A stretch of DNA of 64,000 bases, taken from the NCBI GenBank assembly GCA_023474015.1, contig JAMCYN010000101.1, forward strand, positions 1 to 64,000, read 5' to 3'. The translations under genes and the position numbers were made by a program. A model generated the notes under the pieces. The model did no database searches and was not told the origin of the DNA. It worked only from the letters and a program-made list of their open reading frames with translations. Below are positions 17,281 to 27,084 of this stretch, piece after piece. How positions within the stretch are numbered: the stretch's first letter is position 1; each line of letters opens with the position of its first letter. The DNA is from Armatimonadota bacterium. Its GTDB lineage: Bacteria > Armatimonadota > UBA5829.

Positions 17281-17856
17281 GTGGGAACCTTGAAGTTAGT
17301 TCAAATTGCCGCGATAGCGCTCGCGGCGCTCGCGTGCGGCTCCGCGTCGTGGTCACAAGACTTGCGGTTCGATTCCTTTCAGCGCGGGCAACGCGAATAC
17401 GCTGTATTGGCGGGCTACGGAGTGAACCACCGGATTCCCGAGGCCGCCAAGGACCGCTTCAGCTTCGATATTCTTAAGTTCAGGTACGGTGTCTTTACTT
17501 CCCCCAGGACGCAGCTCGCGTTCGATCTCACCGCCGGCAACACCGAGGGCCAGATGGATAATTCGGCCTTTTGGGCAACCACCAGCTACCGGCGCTACTT
17601 CATAGTGAGAGGAAGCACCGCCGTCGGGTTCGACCTCAACTTCGGCCTTCTGCGAATGAGGAACCCCGTCAGCGAGCTAGGAACCAGGACCAACTTCACC
17701 GAACAGATCGGCCTGGTGTTGCAACACGGAGTCACCCCCAGCACGGCCCTTACCCTCGAATACAAGTTCTCCCATATCTCGAACGGTGGCATCAGGCTGC
17801 CAAACGTCGGTATCAACGCGAGCATGGTTTCACTGGGATACTCGTGGTATCGCTAG
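17281..17856 (+). CDS. PagL-like outer-membrane acyloxyacyl hydrolase
   Basis: 191 aa. A signal peptide (to about 25) is followed by alternating hydrophobic strands suited to an eight-strand barrel, ending in SLGYSWYR with an aromatic residue near the C terminus as in outer-membrane proteins. Near residue 170, FSHISNGGIRLPNVGIN matches the HxSNxG catalytic motif of PagL, which removes the 3-O acyl chain of lipid A. This points to lipid A remodelling and so to an LPS-bearing outer membrane. The GTG at 17281 is given; a TTG at 17290, with AAGGTGG before it, is equally possible. Confidence 0.75.
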   Translation: MGTLKLVQIAAIALAALACGSASWSQDLRFDSFQRGQREYAVLAGYGVNHRIPEAAKDRFSFDILKFRYGVFTSPRTQLAFDLTAGNTEGQMDNSAFWATTSYRRYFIVRGSTAVGFDLNFGLLRMRNPVSELGTRTNFTEQIGLVLQHGVTPSTALTLEYKFSHISNGGIRLPNVGINASMVSLGYSWYR

Positions 17857-17957
17857 ATCGCCCACACTCGAATTAGCCGCCCGAAACGTTTGCCTTCGCG
17901 AATAACGTGCAACTAATTACATGTGTCCCGCGTCTCATATTAATAGAGGTAAGCATT

Positions 17958-18722
17958 ATGAAACAGAGATTCTATCCCAATAAGATAATCACTCTCCTGG
18001 CGCTGGTGGCGGTGCTGGCTATGGTACTGCCCGCGGATGCGATCATGCTTGTCTCGCGCAGCCAGGAGGTCAGCATAGGAAAGCAGGTCCAGCAACAGGC
18101 CATACAACAGTACGGACTGAGCAATGACCCGGCGGCCAATCAGCGCGTCCAGCGAGTCGGCAGGCGCGTGGCGGCGGTTTCGAACAGGCGCGACGTCACG
18201 TATAGTTACACAGTAATCGACTCGAACGCGATCAACGCCTTCGCGGCGCCGGGCGGTCCTGTGATGATTACCGAGCGGCTGGTCAATATGCTGCCGACCG
18301 ACGACGAGCTGGGCTTCGTGCTCGCCCATGAAACCGGCCACATTGCGAGGCAACACGGCAGGGATGCCATTAACCGCGCGCTGATCGCCTCCGGGCTGGC
18401 GTCGCTGCTGTTCCGCAACGCGAGCAGCGTGGTCCAGTCGGGCGTCAATATCATGTACACGCTCTATGACCGAGGCTATAGCCGCGACCAGGAGTATCAA
18501 GCTGATACCTCGGGCCTGCAGTTTATGACCAGAGCCGGCTACAATCCCGAAGGCGCGATCAAGGCGCTGGCAAAGCTGGGTATGCGTCGGACCAGCGGCG
18601 TCAACAAGTATCTGTCGACTCACCCGGACATCCCGGACCGCATCAACCGCATCGCCCGGATGGAGGGCATCTCGTCCCAACGGACACAGCAGTTGATACG
18701 GCAGGCACAGACCGGCGGATAA
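17958..18722 (+). CDS. Secreted M48-family metalloprotease
   Basis: 254 aa. The signal peptide (about 1-29) is followed by a compact M48 domain with the zinc motif HETGH (124-128) and the downstream Glu in DQEYQADTSGLQFM. It resembles BepA/YcaL/LoiP-type periplasmic proteases that clear misassembled outer-membrane proteins. The family's C-terminal TPR domain is missing. The ATG at 17958 is chosen because AGAGGT lies 7 bases upstream and the signal peptide begins there. It sits among other envelope genes. Confidence 0.88.
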   Translation: MKQRFYPNKIITLLALVAVLAMVLPADAIMLVSRSQEVSIGKQVQQQAIQQYGLSNDPAANQRVQRVGRRVAAVSNRRDVTYSYTVIDSNAINAFAAPGGPVMITERLVNMLPTDDELGFVLAHETGHIARQHGRDAINRALIASGLASLLFRNASSVVQSGVNIMYTLYDRGYSRDQEYQADTSGLQFMTRAGYNPEGAIKALAKLGMRRTSGVNKYLSTHPDIPDRINRIARMEGISSQRTQQLIRQAQTGG

Positions 18723-18865
18723 GCCCGGCGACTATGGCTGTCCCGGAGCCGGGCGTGAGTCGAGGCTGTGCAATCACCGGCTTCTGTGTGATACAATTCT
18801 ATAGTGCGGGCCGGTCGGCGGCTCGGTAAGACGCCGCCAGCGGCGTGAGCACAGAGGCGGGTGCA

Positions 18866-21800
18866 TTGATCCGGAGAATAGCTCTACTGATCGCGACAAC
18901 TATTCTGGCCTCGACGCTTGTCGCGCCGCAGGCATGCTCCCAGGCAGCGGGCGCGCGTATTCTGACGCAGTTGACTCAGGCGACGGAGGCTCAACTGCGC
19001 ACCCGCGCATACACCATAGCAAATGATTCCCCCAAGGAAGCCTCTCAGCTCGCGCTGGACCTTGTGGTCTACAGGTGGGCATCGCGCCTATCCGGACGGC
19101 CGGCTGATGTCAAGAACATAACAGCCATCATCAAGGCCCTCTCACGCGAATTGAACGACCCGGCGGTGGATTGGTCGGTGTCAGTCTTCACCACGGCCCA
19201 GGGCCGGACCAAGATCGCAACCGTCCCCTCACAGGGCGACGAGCGCGCATCGATGCTCTCGGAACTGCGCGTACATTGGGCCAACGCCTCGGAATACAGA
19301 GATAAGTCCCCCATTCAGGCCGAGAGCGCGCTCAGGTCCGTGCTCGATATCTGCCAGAGGCTCCGCCTGGACATCACCAGGGCGCTTGCGCAAAAGGAAC
19401 TCGGCGACCGCTACTACGAGATGAGCCGCTTTCACGAGGCCGAGATGAGCTACAACTGGTCGATCTGGCTGTTCTTACTCTACGATTGCTCCGCGTCCAG
19501 CGCGACCGTATACGACGATCTCGGGACCCTCAACGCGGAGATCGGCAGATACTCCAAGGCGACTGAAAATTATACTATGGCGGCTCAGCAGTGGATGCTG
19601 CTGGCGGGGCAGGACCCGAGCGGATACCGCTACAGGGATTTCGCCGGGCAAGAGTATATGAAAGCCGGGGATGCGCTCCGGGCCGCCGGGGAGACCGATA
19701 AGGCGCTGGAGATTATGACGACCTACGGCCTGAACCAGCTCGGCACATGGGCGCACGCGACGAAGTCCTACGCCGGACTGATCTCGAACCTGATAAAGGT
19801 CGCCGGGATATGTATCGAGCGCGGCAACATCCGCAGGGCGGTCGATCTGCTCGGATCGGCGAAGAGGGCCGGCCTCGCTCACGGCGACCCGCTGCTGATG
19901 GCCAGGATCTACGAGGAGTTCGCCAAGGTCTACGCGGTGGACGGCAAGAGCGTGGAGGCGGCGGAGGCGAAACGCAAGCGGAAACAGGTGCTGGACACGG
20001 CGACTTCGGCGGGCGAGATTGCCGCGTCGAAGCTCGAAAAGTATCCGAACGCGGCGGAGGCGGTCAAATCGAATCTGAGGCAGGCCGCCGAAAGGGGCGC
20101 GGGCGCGTATCAGGCCCTAGGCGATTATGTGAAGTCATCGGACCTCTGGCGGAGGATCGCGACGATATATCAGAAGTCCGGACTGATCGACAAGCGCATA
20201 GCCGCTCTGCGATCATTAGCGGCGGTGCTCGATCTTCAACAGGAGCCGGCGGCATCGCTGGAGGTCAGGCTCGACGCGGCGCTCACGGCTCGAAAGGCCG
20301 GGAAAAAGACCCTGGCGGCGGATATCGTTCAAGATATGGTTCAGGCGTTAATCGAGATCGGAGATTTGCAGAACGCGCTGGAAGCCTTCACCGAACTCGT
20401 GCCGATAATCGAGGCCGCTGGAAACGTGAGAGGTGTGGCAAAGGTGCTCGACGCAAGAGGTACCCTGCTCGCAACCCACGGTGAGAATGAAAGCGCCGTC
20501 CGCTACCTGCAAGACGCAAGGGCGCGATATCTGACGCAGGTTGGGGACACGTGGGCGGCGGGTGAGGTCTCGCTCAAGCTGGCCGGGGCGCTGTCGGCGC
20601 TTAAGAAGACGGATGAGTCGCGTGCTATGCTGGAGACGGCCCTCGACGGGCTGGAGGACAAATACGCGAATGAGAACCTCGACCCGAGCTCCGACCCCAA
20701 GCGCGCGGGCCTGATGATGGACCTTTATCGCGAGCTTGCTTCGGCTCTCATTCACGCGGGCAAGACCGAGGACGCCGACAAGCTGCTCAAGAACGCGAAG
20801 CGTTACATGTGGCTGCCGGAACTCGTCAACCGCATGAAGGGTGATCCCAGCGCGCCAGTTGCGAAGTTCGCGCAGGATTTCGACCTGATCAGCGGGACCA
20901 ATTCGACAAACGGCGGGCCGGACGCGACCGTGCGTCGAAGGGTCCTCGCCGACAACTGGGGGGCGTTCTACGAGGCCTGCTGGATGCTCGGCAAACAATA
21001 CCCGGCGAACTACACCGCGCTGCCGGTCGACCCGCTGGAGATATTCAAGTTCCGCCACAGGTTGCCCGCCGACAGCACGATAGTTGAGTATATGCTCACG
21101 GATTCGTCGGTGTACGTATTCGAGTGCGGCCCGGGCAAGTCGATTTGCCGCGAACTGGGCGTAAAGAGCGGGGATCTCGATATGCTCGTCTCCGAACTTC
21201 GCAAGGTGTTGAAGGGCTGCGAAGAAAGCCTACGCTCGGGCATCCCCGTGCCGCCGATCAGCGACTGGAACGGCCCGGCGTTCGCCGACATCCGTAAGCC
21301 GCTGGAGGGGCTTTACGATCAGCTTATCGACCCTATCAGAAAGGACCTCGGAGAGCGGCGAATGGTCATATTCGTTCTGCCAAAGGAGCTCAGCGGGCTG
21401 CCGATGCACGCGCTGGTATCGGTCGAACCGGGCAAGGGCACCAGGTTCATTATACAGGACTACGAGGTCGGCTACCTCGGGGCGGGAATGATCGAGGATT
21501 TCGCAGACAACGGAAGGCAGGGGATCGACCCTGTCTCGGACAGACTGGCGATATTCGCCGATCCGGGGCAGGACCTGCCGGGTGCGCAGGCCGAGGCGAA
21601 GCTGATCAAGTCGATCTACATCAACAGCCAGTGGTATATCGGCGCAAGGGCAACCGCGGAGAGCTTCATTAGCGAGTGCCGCAGGGTGAGCGTGATACAT
21701 GTGGCCGCGCATTATACGGTGGACCCGAACCCGACAAAGTTCAGGCTCGCGATGGCTTCCCAGGGCGGTTCCGACGGCGGCGTGGGAATACAGGAGCTGG

Positions 21801-22126
21801 CGGGCTTGGAGAACTCGCACTTGAAGCTGGTCGTGCTGTCCGCGTGTAACTCTGTCGCGTCGCTCGATCCGGTCTCCTCGGGGCCGTCGCGCGCGGCTGA
21901 AGTGTTTTCGAGAGTCGGCGCGGAATCGGTCTTGGGAGGACTTTGGAACGTTTCCGACGAAGCAGCATCTAGCTTGATGGGAGATTTCTATCGCACGCTG
22001 AACAAGCAGGACTCCCGAGCGGGCGCACTGAGACGGGCGCAGCTGAATATGATAGAATCCGAGTCAGGGCAGTTCGCGCACCCGTTCTACTGGGCGTGCT
22101 TTGCTTTGTATGGGAATCCAAGATAG
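18866..22126 (+). CDS. Exported TPR-CHAT (caspase-like) protein
   Basis: About 1086 aa. A signal-like hydrophobic N terminus is followed by some 600 residues of TPR-type helical repeats and a C-terminal CHAT domain, a caspase-fold peptidase. The predicted catalytic dyad is His in VIHVAAHYTV (codon at 21710) and Cys in VVLSACNS (codon at 21845). Known CHAT proteins act in bacterial stress or immune proteolysis (for example TPR-CHAT in type III-E CRISPR) and usually sit with other effectors. Here no CRISPR or effector neighbour is seen, and the export signal is unusual. The TTG at 18866 follows GAGGCGGG; the GTG at 18845 has no ribosome binding site. Confidence 0.82.
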   Translation: MIRRIALLIATTILASTLVAPQACSQAAGARILTQLTQATEAQLRTRAYTIANDSPKEASQLALDLVVYRWASRLSGRPADVKNITAIIKALSRELNDPAVDWSVSVFTTAQGRTKIATVPSQGDERASMLSELRVHWANASEYRDKSPIQAESALRSVLDICQRLRLDITRALAQKELGDRYYEMSRFHEAEMSYNWSIWLFLLYDCSASSATVYDDLGTLNAEIGRYSKATENYTMAAQQWMLLAGQDPSGYRYRDFAGQEYMKAGDALRAAGETDKALEIMTTYGLNQLGTWAHATKSYAGLISNLIKVAGICIERGNIRRAVDLLGSAKRAGLAHGDPLLMARIYEEFAKVYAVDGKSVEAAEAKRKRKQVLDTATSAGEIAASKLEKYPNAAEAVKSNLRQAAERGAGAYQALGDYVKSSDLWRRIATIYQKSGLIDKRIAALRSLAAVLDLQQEPAASLEVRLDAALTARKAGKKTLAADIVQDMVQALIEIGDLQNALEAFTELVPIIEAAGNVRGVAKVLDARGTLLATHGENESAVRYLQDARARYLTQVGDTWAAGEVSLKLAGALSALKKTDESRAMLETALDGLEDKYANENLDPSSDPKRAGLMMDLYRELASALIHAGKTEDADKLLKNAKRYMWLPELVNRMKGDPSAPVAKFAQDFDLISGTNSTNGGPDATVRRRVLADNWGAFYEACWMLGKQYPANYTALPVDPLEIFKFRHRLPADSTIVEYMLTDSSVYVFECGPGKSICRELGVKSGDLDMLVSELRKVLKGCEESLRSGIPVPPISDWNGPAFADIRKPLEGLYDQLIDPIRKDLGERRMVIFVLPKELSGLPMHALVSVEPGKGTRFIIQDYEVGYLGAGMIEDFADNGRQGIDPVSDRLAIFADPGQDLPGAQAEAKLIKSIYINSQWYIGARATAESFISECRRVSVIHVAAHYTVDPNPTKFRLAMASQGGSDGGVGIQELAGLENSHLKLVVLSACNSVASLDPVSSGPSRAAEVFSRVGAESVLGGLWNVSDEAASSLMGDFYRTLNKQDSRAGALRRAQLNMIESESGQFAHPFYWACFALYGNPR

Positions 22127-22136
22127 GCACACGCAC

Positions 22137-22271
22137 CTTGTCATTCTGAGTCGCAAGCGAAGAATCTGCTTTTGATGTTGCGCAAATGTCATTCTGAGCC
22201 GCAGGCGAAGAATCTGCTTTTGACATTACGCTAACAGCAGATCCTTCGTCGTTCCTCCTCAGGATGACAAG
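22137..22271. repeat. TCATTCTGAG-type inverted repeat with a tandem inner copy
   Basis: The left arm (22137-22170) runs CTTGTCATTCTGAG...GAAGAATCTGCT. A second direct copy lies at 22187-22218, and the inverted arm at 22236-22271 reads AGCAGATCCTTCG...GATGACAAG. The whole could fold into a long hairpin just after the CHAT gene. Confidence 0.7.
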
Positions 22272-22325
22272 GACGGCACATCCAGCCAATTCCCAGAACC
22301 GTGAAAAGCACACGAGGAGGACAGT

Positions 22326-24290
22326 ATGAAAAAAACCGCATGGTTGACTCTCGTGATTGCGCATATAGTAGTAATGCCGCAATCGCTCGGCGCGCAAGGT
22401 AAGATCACTTCCGACCCCAATGCTCCCGGCAAGCAGGCAACCACTCCTAAAGAGGAGGCAGCCGACGCCCGCCTCTCCCAAAAAATCACCTACGACAGCG
22501 GCTACAAGCGGCTGCACGCAGTCATAGATGATCTGAGCAGGATGAGCGGTGTAGACATTCTCTGCGGCCAGGGCAAGAAGGACTGGCAGGTGCGGGATAT
22601 ACCAGTTGTGGTGTGTGTGAAGGACCTGCCGCTTGGCAAGCTCCTTCGGGCAATTGCCGATGCGACGCATACGCGGTTTGCATCAGAGAAGATAGGAGAC
22701 AGCCTTACTAAGAGCTACCGAATTTATCGCAGATCGACGGATCAGGATCGCCTCGATACGCATGTGCGGAAACGACACGAGTCTTCTTTGGAAGCGGCCG
22801 CATGGCAATGGGACGCACTGACGGCCTATGGCAAGTCCAACGCAAATCCCCCCACCGATCCTTCGCTTAAGGAAACGTGGGTAACAGCTCGACTGATCGC
22901 CGGTCTTGGCTCTGACTCTAAGGACAAGCTGCTCAACGGCGATACGCTCACGCTCCGAGGCACCGACCCGGCAAACCGCGCATACATGGAGGAGTATTAC
23001 CGGCATATTTGCGAAAAAGCCTACAATCCATCGCATATGTCTTATCCTTCTTTTGAGAAAATGGAGGAGGCACCTCTGGGTATCAAGCTGGTGGATAACG
23101 GAGTTGAAGCCGAAATCCGAACGCTGTTTCAGCCAGAACCGATTAGCTCTGACAACGGCGTATACATCGGCTTTTCCATTTCAGGCGGTCTCCCCGACGT
23201 CGGGCCACTACAAGACAAGGTCAAGGGCTTGCCGCCGCGCCCACAGGCAATGCCGATACCAAGCCTGGAAGATGACATGGCCAACCCTGCATTGGTTCCG
23301 CTATCCAACCGCCAGCACTATGACACAACAAGCGACTCATTCCTGATGGACAAGATCACGCTCGAAAAGCCGCCGACCGCGAAGGATTTCACGTTTGCGA
23401 AAGCAGTCCGAGCCGTCGCGCAAGCCGGTCAGTGCAACATTGTGACCGAGGATTTCACCAGCCAAAAGGCCCAGAAATATCAGAGAATCGACGGCATTCT
23501 CAGCGCCCATCCAGAAAGCACCATTCGCAGCCTGCTGGACATGCTTGATGGCAGCGCCTGGTTCGTTAGTGAGGACGATAGGCTGATCGTAGGCTGGCAA
23601 AATGGCCGACGGCAAACATGGCGGGACCACCACGCCAACCTGTTGCCGGAGGAATACCTGAATGCACTCAAGACTAAACTCAACGGCGACGGTCTTGAAC
23701 TGGAGGATGCAGTTCACCTGTCGAACCTGCCGGAAACGTCGGCACGGGAATGGGTAGTGTATTCGGATGATTTCTCGGACCAGAACTTGTATCAGTGGAA
23801 CCTTGATCCCGCGTGGAGGCTCTATGACGCGCTTGTACCCGAAGATAAGCAACTCGCCAAGTCAAGCGATGGCCTCCCGCTAGGTAAGTTTGACTCAACT
23901 TGGATTGCTGACTTCTTCCATGCTTGGAAAATGGGGCAACATCCATCTCCCGAGCACACATTCCCCACATCCCCCGGATTCGATGTCGAAGCGTACAAGG
24001 ATAACATCAAGCAGAACAATCTGGCGCTGACTGATCCTTCGATCATCTCGACTATGATAATGCGTATCCAGAAACAACCGGCTAAGTCCAGATATGCAGT
24101 CATCGCAGAAGTGGCAACATCAGTCGACGTCCCAGAAGGGCTCAACCTGTCTAGCTATGAAATGTCGATAACCTACACAATGAATGGCGAAAGGGGAAGC
24201 ATACCGATACGCGGTCCTCACCTCGCCTTCCCAATCTTGTCCTCTAAGCGTGAGGCGGAAATGCTCAAAGCACGCCCTCCCTTCAACTGA
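22326..24290 (+). CDS. Secreted protein with STN-like domains, function unknown
   Basis: 654 aa. A signal peptide (1-about 23, ending SLGAQG) is followed by a segment at about 60-110 (LHAVIDDLSRMSGVDILC ... LPLGKLLRAIADATH) with the shape of an STN/secretin N-terminal short domain. A second, weaker copy lies near 358-425 (KAVRAVAQAGQCNIV ... TIRSLLDMLDG). The rest is not recognised. STN domains in anti-sigma and secretin proteins mediate envelope protein contacts. The sigma factor and anti-sigma genes follow directly on the same strand. GAGGAGG lies 5 bases before the ATG. I cannot assign a function. Confidence 0.55.
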   Translation: MKKTAWLTLVIAHIVVMPQSLGAQGKITSDPNAPGKQATTPKEEAADARLSQKITYDSGYKRLHAVIDDLSRMSGVDILCGQGKKDWQVRDIPVVVCVKDLPLGKLLRAIADATHTRFASEKIGDSLTKSYRIYRRSTDQDRLDTHVRKRHESSLEAAAWQWDALTAYGKSNANPPTDPSLKETWVTARLIAGLGSDSKDKLLNGDTLTLRGTDPANRAYMEEYYRHICEKAYNPSHMSYPSFEKMEEAPLGIKLVDNGVEAEIRTLFQPEPISSDNGVYIGFSISGGLPDVGPLQDKVKGLPPRPQAMPIPSLEDDMANPALVPLSNRQHYDTTSDSFLMDKITLEKPPTAKDFTFAKAVRAVAQAGQCNIVTEDFTSQKAQKYQRIDGILSAHPESTIRSLLDMLDGSAWFVSEDDRLIVGWQNGRRQTWRDHHANLLPEEYLNALKTKLNGDGLELEDAVHLSNLPETSAREWVVYSDDFSDQNLYQWNLDPAWRLYDALVPEDKQLAKSSDGLPLGKFDSTWIADFFHAWKMGQHPSPEHTFPTSPGFDVEAYKDNIKQNNLALTDPSIISTMIMRIQKQPAKSRYAVIAEVATSVDVPEGLNLSSYEMSITYTMNGERGSIPIRGPHLAFPILSSKREAEMLKARPPFN

Positions 24291-24324
24291 CAACTGACAA
24301 CCGTAAACTGATAACTAAGGATTT

Positions 24325-25383
24325 ATGGACGCTCAACAGCTTCTACAGGCTTACATAAAGGCTCCCGGCAACTCCGGCGATCAATACTGGGGAGCGCTCT
24401 CCGATGTGGTGAGCGACCTTGTGCACAGGTCGGTCGCCAAGCGCGAGGTCGGCGATTTGGAGGATTTCGAGGAGGAGTGCGTCCTCGCCATCTGGACCAA
24501 GATCAGCGCCATGAAGACCGGGGAGAGTGAGGGCGGAATCGAAAACCTCGAGGCGTTTGTACGGCGAGCAGTGCACAACCGCTACTGCGACGCCATCCGG
24601 CGCAAGCGGCCCTCATGGTATAACCTTAAGCTCGAACTCCTGGAAATCTTCTCCGGCAAGGCTAATATCGAGGGCTTTGCGCTGTGGCAGAGCGTCGAGA
24701 CCGGCGCGCGGATGTGCGGATTCAAGGAGTGGGAGAACTCGTCCAGGCTCGCGTCGGCGAAATGCCGCGAGGTCCTGGAAAGCGTCGATAAGTTCCGCGA
24801 GAAGCATTTGCGCAATCGCCACCCATCGGAGTTACCTACATACGAGCTTGCCGCGACAGTGCTGAAATACTGCGGCGGGCCGGTGGAGGTGGATGCGCTC
24901 ACGAGCTGCCTTGCCGAGCTGACCCAGACCCGCACCGCCGAACCCCTATCGATAGACGCCCAGCCGGACCCGGACGAGGACTCCGGCTCGCCGGTGGACT
25001 GGCTCGTCTCGCCAAACGCCGACGTGGAAAAAGAAGTCGTGGACGCGGGTTGGTTCGAGCATGTGATCGAGTGGTTCTGGAAAGAGTTCGTGCAGTTGTC
25101 CCTGAAGCAGAGGAAGGCGCTGCTTTACGGAATGGCGGGCGACCAGATAATGGCGCTGGCGTCTGCGGTCGGGATGAAAGAAGTTGCGAATTCGTTGGGA
25201 ATCAACCCACGGGAGCTTGCGTCTCTCATAGAGAGGCTGCCGCTCCCCGATTCGGCCACGGCGGAGGAGCTAGGCATCCCGGCGCGGGCCGTGCCGAGCG
25301 TAAGGTTCAAGACCTGGGGTCGAATACGAAGGCGCACCCGGAAGTCGTCGCTGTCGCTGGACGAGGAGCAGGCGCTGGCGTAA
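24325..25383 (+). CDS. Divergent ECF-like sigma-70 family protein
   Basis: 352 aa. The N terminus (about 20-100) looks like a region 2 helix bundle: YWGALSDVVSDLVHR, DLEDFEEECVLAIWTKI, EAFVRRAVHNRYCDAIRRKRP. A long acidic linker (about 205-235, PDPDEDSGSP) is followed by a region 4-like helix-turn-helix (LSLKQRKALLYGM ... KEVANSLGINPRELASLIERL). It is far longer than a usual ECF sigma factor (about 180 aa). The anti-sigma-like gene downstream with two zinc-binding HC2 motifs supports a sigma role. AAGGA precedes the ATG. Confidence 0.65.
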   Translation: MDAQQLLQAYIKAPGNSGDQYWGALSDVVSDLVHRSVAKREVGDLEDFEEECVLAIWTKISAMKTGESEGGIENLEAFVRRAVHNRYCDAIRRKRPSWYNLKLELLEIFSGKANIEGFALWQSVETGARMCGFKEWENSSRLASAKCREVLESVDKFREKHLRNRHPSELPTYELAATVLKYCGGPVEVDALTSCLAELTQTRTAEPLSIDAQPDPDEDSGSPVDWLVSPNADVEKEVVDAGWFEHVIEWFWKEFVQLSLKQRKALLYGMAGDQIMALASAVGMKEVANSLGINPRELASLIERLPLPDSATAEELGIPARAVPSVRFKTWGRIRRRTRKSSLSLDEEQALA

Positions 25384-25385
25384 TA

Positions 25386-25470
25386 ATGCAGAATGATGAA
25401 TGCAGAATGCAGAATGGCCTACCATCGTGAGGTCCCTTCATTCTGCATTCTGCAATCTGCAATCTGCATT
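25386..25470. repeat. GCAGAATG palindrome with GAGGTCCCTT core
   Basis: The left arm has tandem GCAGAATG words, the core is GTGAGGTCCCTTC (25428-25439), and the right arm has ATTCTGC/AATCTGC words. It begins 2 bases after the sigma gene's stop and separates it from the anti-sigma gene. Confidence 0.75.
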
Positions 25471-25570
25471 GTCCAGCCAGATAATAATGTCCGTTTCGGG
25501 AGCAGACATTACTTGTCGGCAATAATCCGGCTGTGACCGCGTCTTACGTTCATGACGCAGGTATGGAACT

Positions 25571-26893
25571 ATGAAGTGCATTGATATAAGAGAGCTTGAA
25601 CAGTTCATCATGGGGAGGCTTCACGCCCAGAGGCTCGTCGAGATAGATGAGCACGTCAGGGCGTGCGCGGAGTGCCGGGCGGCACTGTGCGCTCTGCCGG
25701 CCAGGAAGAGGCTGGGGATCGATATTGGAGCCGCGCTGTTGGAATCTTACGAGTGCCCCCAGTATGAGGAACTGTCGGAATATGTAGACGGCTCGCTTAC
25801 AGCAGAGAGCAGGGCCGCGATGGCGTCGCACGTCAATCTGTGCGAGTTATGCTCACGAGATGTGGCGCGTATGTCAGAGATGAGGTCGCACGCGGCGATG
25901 CGCGAGAGGGTTACCGTCCGTCCGACCGGGCGGCCTGAAAACACCGTGGCCCGGTTCCCCGCGTGGAAGCAAGTGCTCGCCGGGCTGTCAGTCGCGGCGT
26001 TGGCGGCTGTTATCGCGATCTCATTTGGAAGAATCGGACCGGCTCCTAAGGCTCCGGTCACCGTAGCGAAGGCTCCCGCGATTAAAGCTCCGCCGATGAA
26101 ACAGCCCATGGTTCCACCCGACAAGCACGTGGCGAAGGTTCCGAGCGCCCCTCCCGCGACTTCGCCGGGTAACTCCACTGTGGCGCAAGCTCCTACAATG
26201 CAGCCCGTAGCGCCTGTCAAACCCGCCTATGAAACGTTGCTCAGGGACGGCTCCTACAGAGTAATCAGGCGGAACGGCAGGCTGGAGATGGCAAAGATCG
26301 ACGGTACGCTCGTCCGGACCGAGCTCGAAGCGCGGATAGCGGCTTCCATCGATCAGAAACTTAGGACCGGACGCATCAGGCCAGCCAAAACCGTTCAGAT
26401 GGCAATGGCCACGATTGAGACCAGAGGCGCGGCATTTACACCCCCGGCGACGGCCCCCACCCTGGCATCTCCCGTCGGCAAGATACTGATGAGCGACATG
26501 CCGAGGTTCAGTTGGTCGAAGGTCGAATTGGCCGACTCCTATCGAATAAGGATATTCGACGAGAAGGGCCAGGTCATCCTGGAAAAGACGACCCAGGGCA
26601 ACTCGTTAACTCCGAGCACGCCCCTACCGCGTGGGGTAATCCTCACTTGGCGGGTCGGCGTCAGGTTCAGCGAGAGCGACGCCTGGGCTGAGTCGGCGGC
26701 GGCAAAGTTCAAAGTGCTCTCGGCGGAGGACTTCGAGACCATCCAGAGGACCGAGAGGCTTATGCCGAACTCACATCTGGCCCTGGGTGTAGCCTATGAG
26801 TCATTCGGACTCCGTGACGAGGCGGCACGTGAATACCGCGCGTTGCTGAAGTCAAATCCCCATTCCAGTCTCGCTCGAAAGCTGCTGCATTAG
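25571..26893 (+). CDS. Anti-sigma-like membrane protein with two zf-HC2 motifs and a periplasmic domain
   Basis: 440 aa. Two HC2 zinc motifs are visible: HVRACAECRAAL (about 28-39) and HVNLCELCSRDV (about 88-99). The protein then crosses the membrane once (about 136-154, VLAGLSVAALAAVIAISFG), passes through a Pro/Ala/Lys-rich linker and ends in a fibronectin-like beta domain (MPRFSWSKVELADSYRIRIFD) plus a short TPR-like tail. HC2 anti-sigma factors hold their sigma factor at the membrane until a signal arrives. The sigma-like gene upstream is the obvious partner. Confidence 0.72.
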   Translation: MKCIDIRELEQFIMGRLHAQRLVEIDEHVRACAECRAALCALPARKRLGIDIGAALLESYECPQYEELSEYVDGSLTAESRAAMASHVNLCELCSRDVARMSEMRSHAAMRERVTVRPTGRPENTVARFPAWKQVLAGLSVAALAAVIAISFGRIGPAPKAPVTVAKAPAIKAPPMKQPMVPPDKHVAKVPSAPPATSPGNSTVAQAPTMQPVAPVKPAYETLLRDGSYRVIRRNGRLEMAKIDGTLVRTELEARIAASIDQKLRTGRIRPAKTVQMAMATIETRGAAFTPPATAPTLASPVGKILMSDMPRFSWSKVELADSYRIRIFDEKGQVILEKTTQGNSLTPSTPLPRGVILTWRVGVRFSESDAWAESAAAKFKVLSAEDFETIQRTERLMPNSHLALGVAYESFGLRDEAAREYRALLKSNPHSSLARKLLH

Positions 26894-26912
26894 GCTGACC
26901 GCCAGAATTGAC

Positions 26913-26999
26913 CGGCCCTTCGATACGCCCACCAGACATTCTCATGATTTGCCAACTCCTACTGGGCTACTCAGGACCTGCGGAGTACTTTACCGGCGC
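26913..26999. repeat. Right half of the large nested palindrome (partial copy)
   Basis: GGCCCTTCGATACGCCCACC followed by ACTGGGCTACTCAGGACCTGCGGAGTACTTTACCGG matches the right arms of the elements at 14.6 and 54.3 kb. The left half is missing. It begins about 20 bases after the anti-sigma gene. Confidence 0.7.
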
Positions 27000-27084
27000 A
27001 TAAGTGATTGCTCATCATGTGGGGTATAGTTATAGCAGCGGATGCGGGGGCCGGAGTGCCCCACATATCATGTGGTACCTACCG

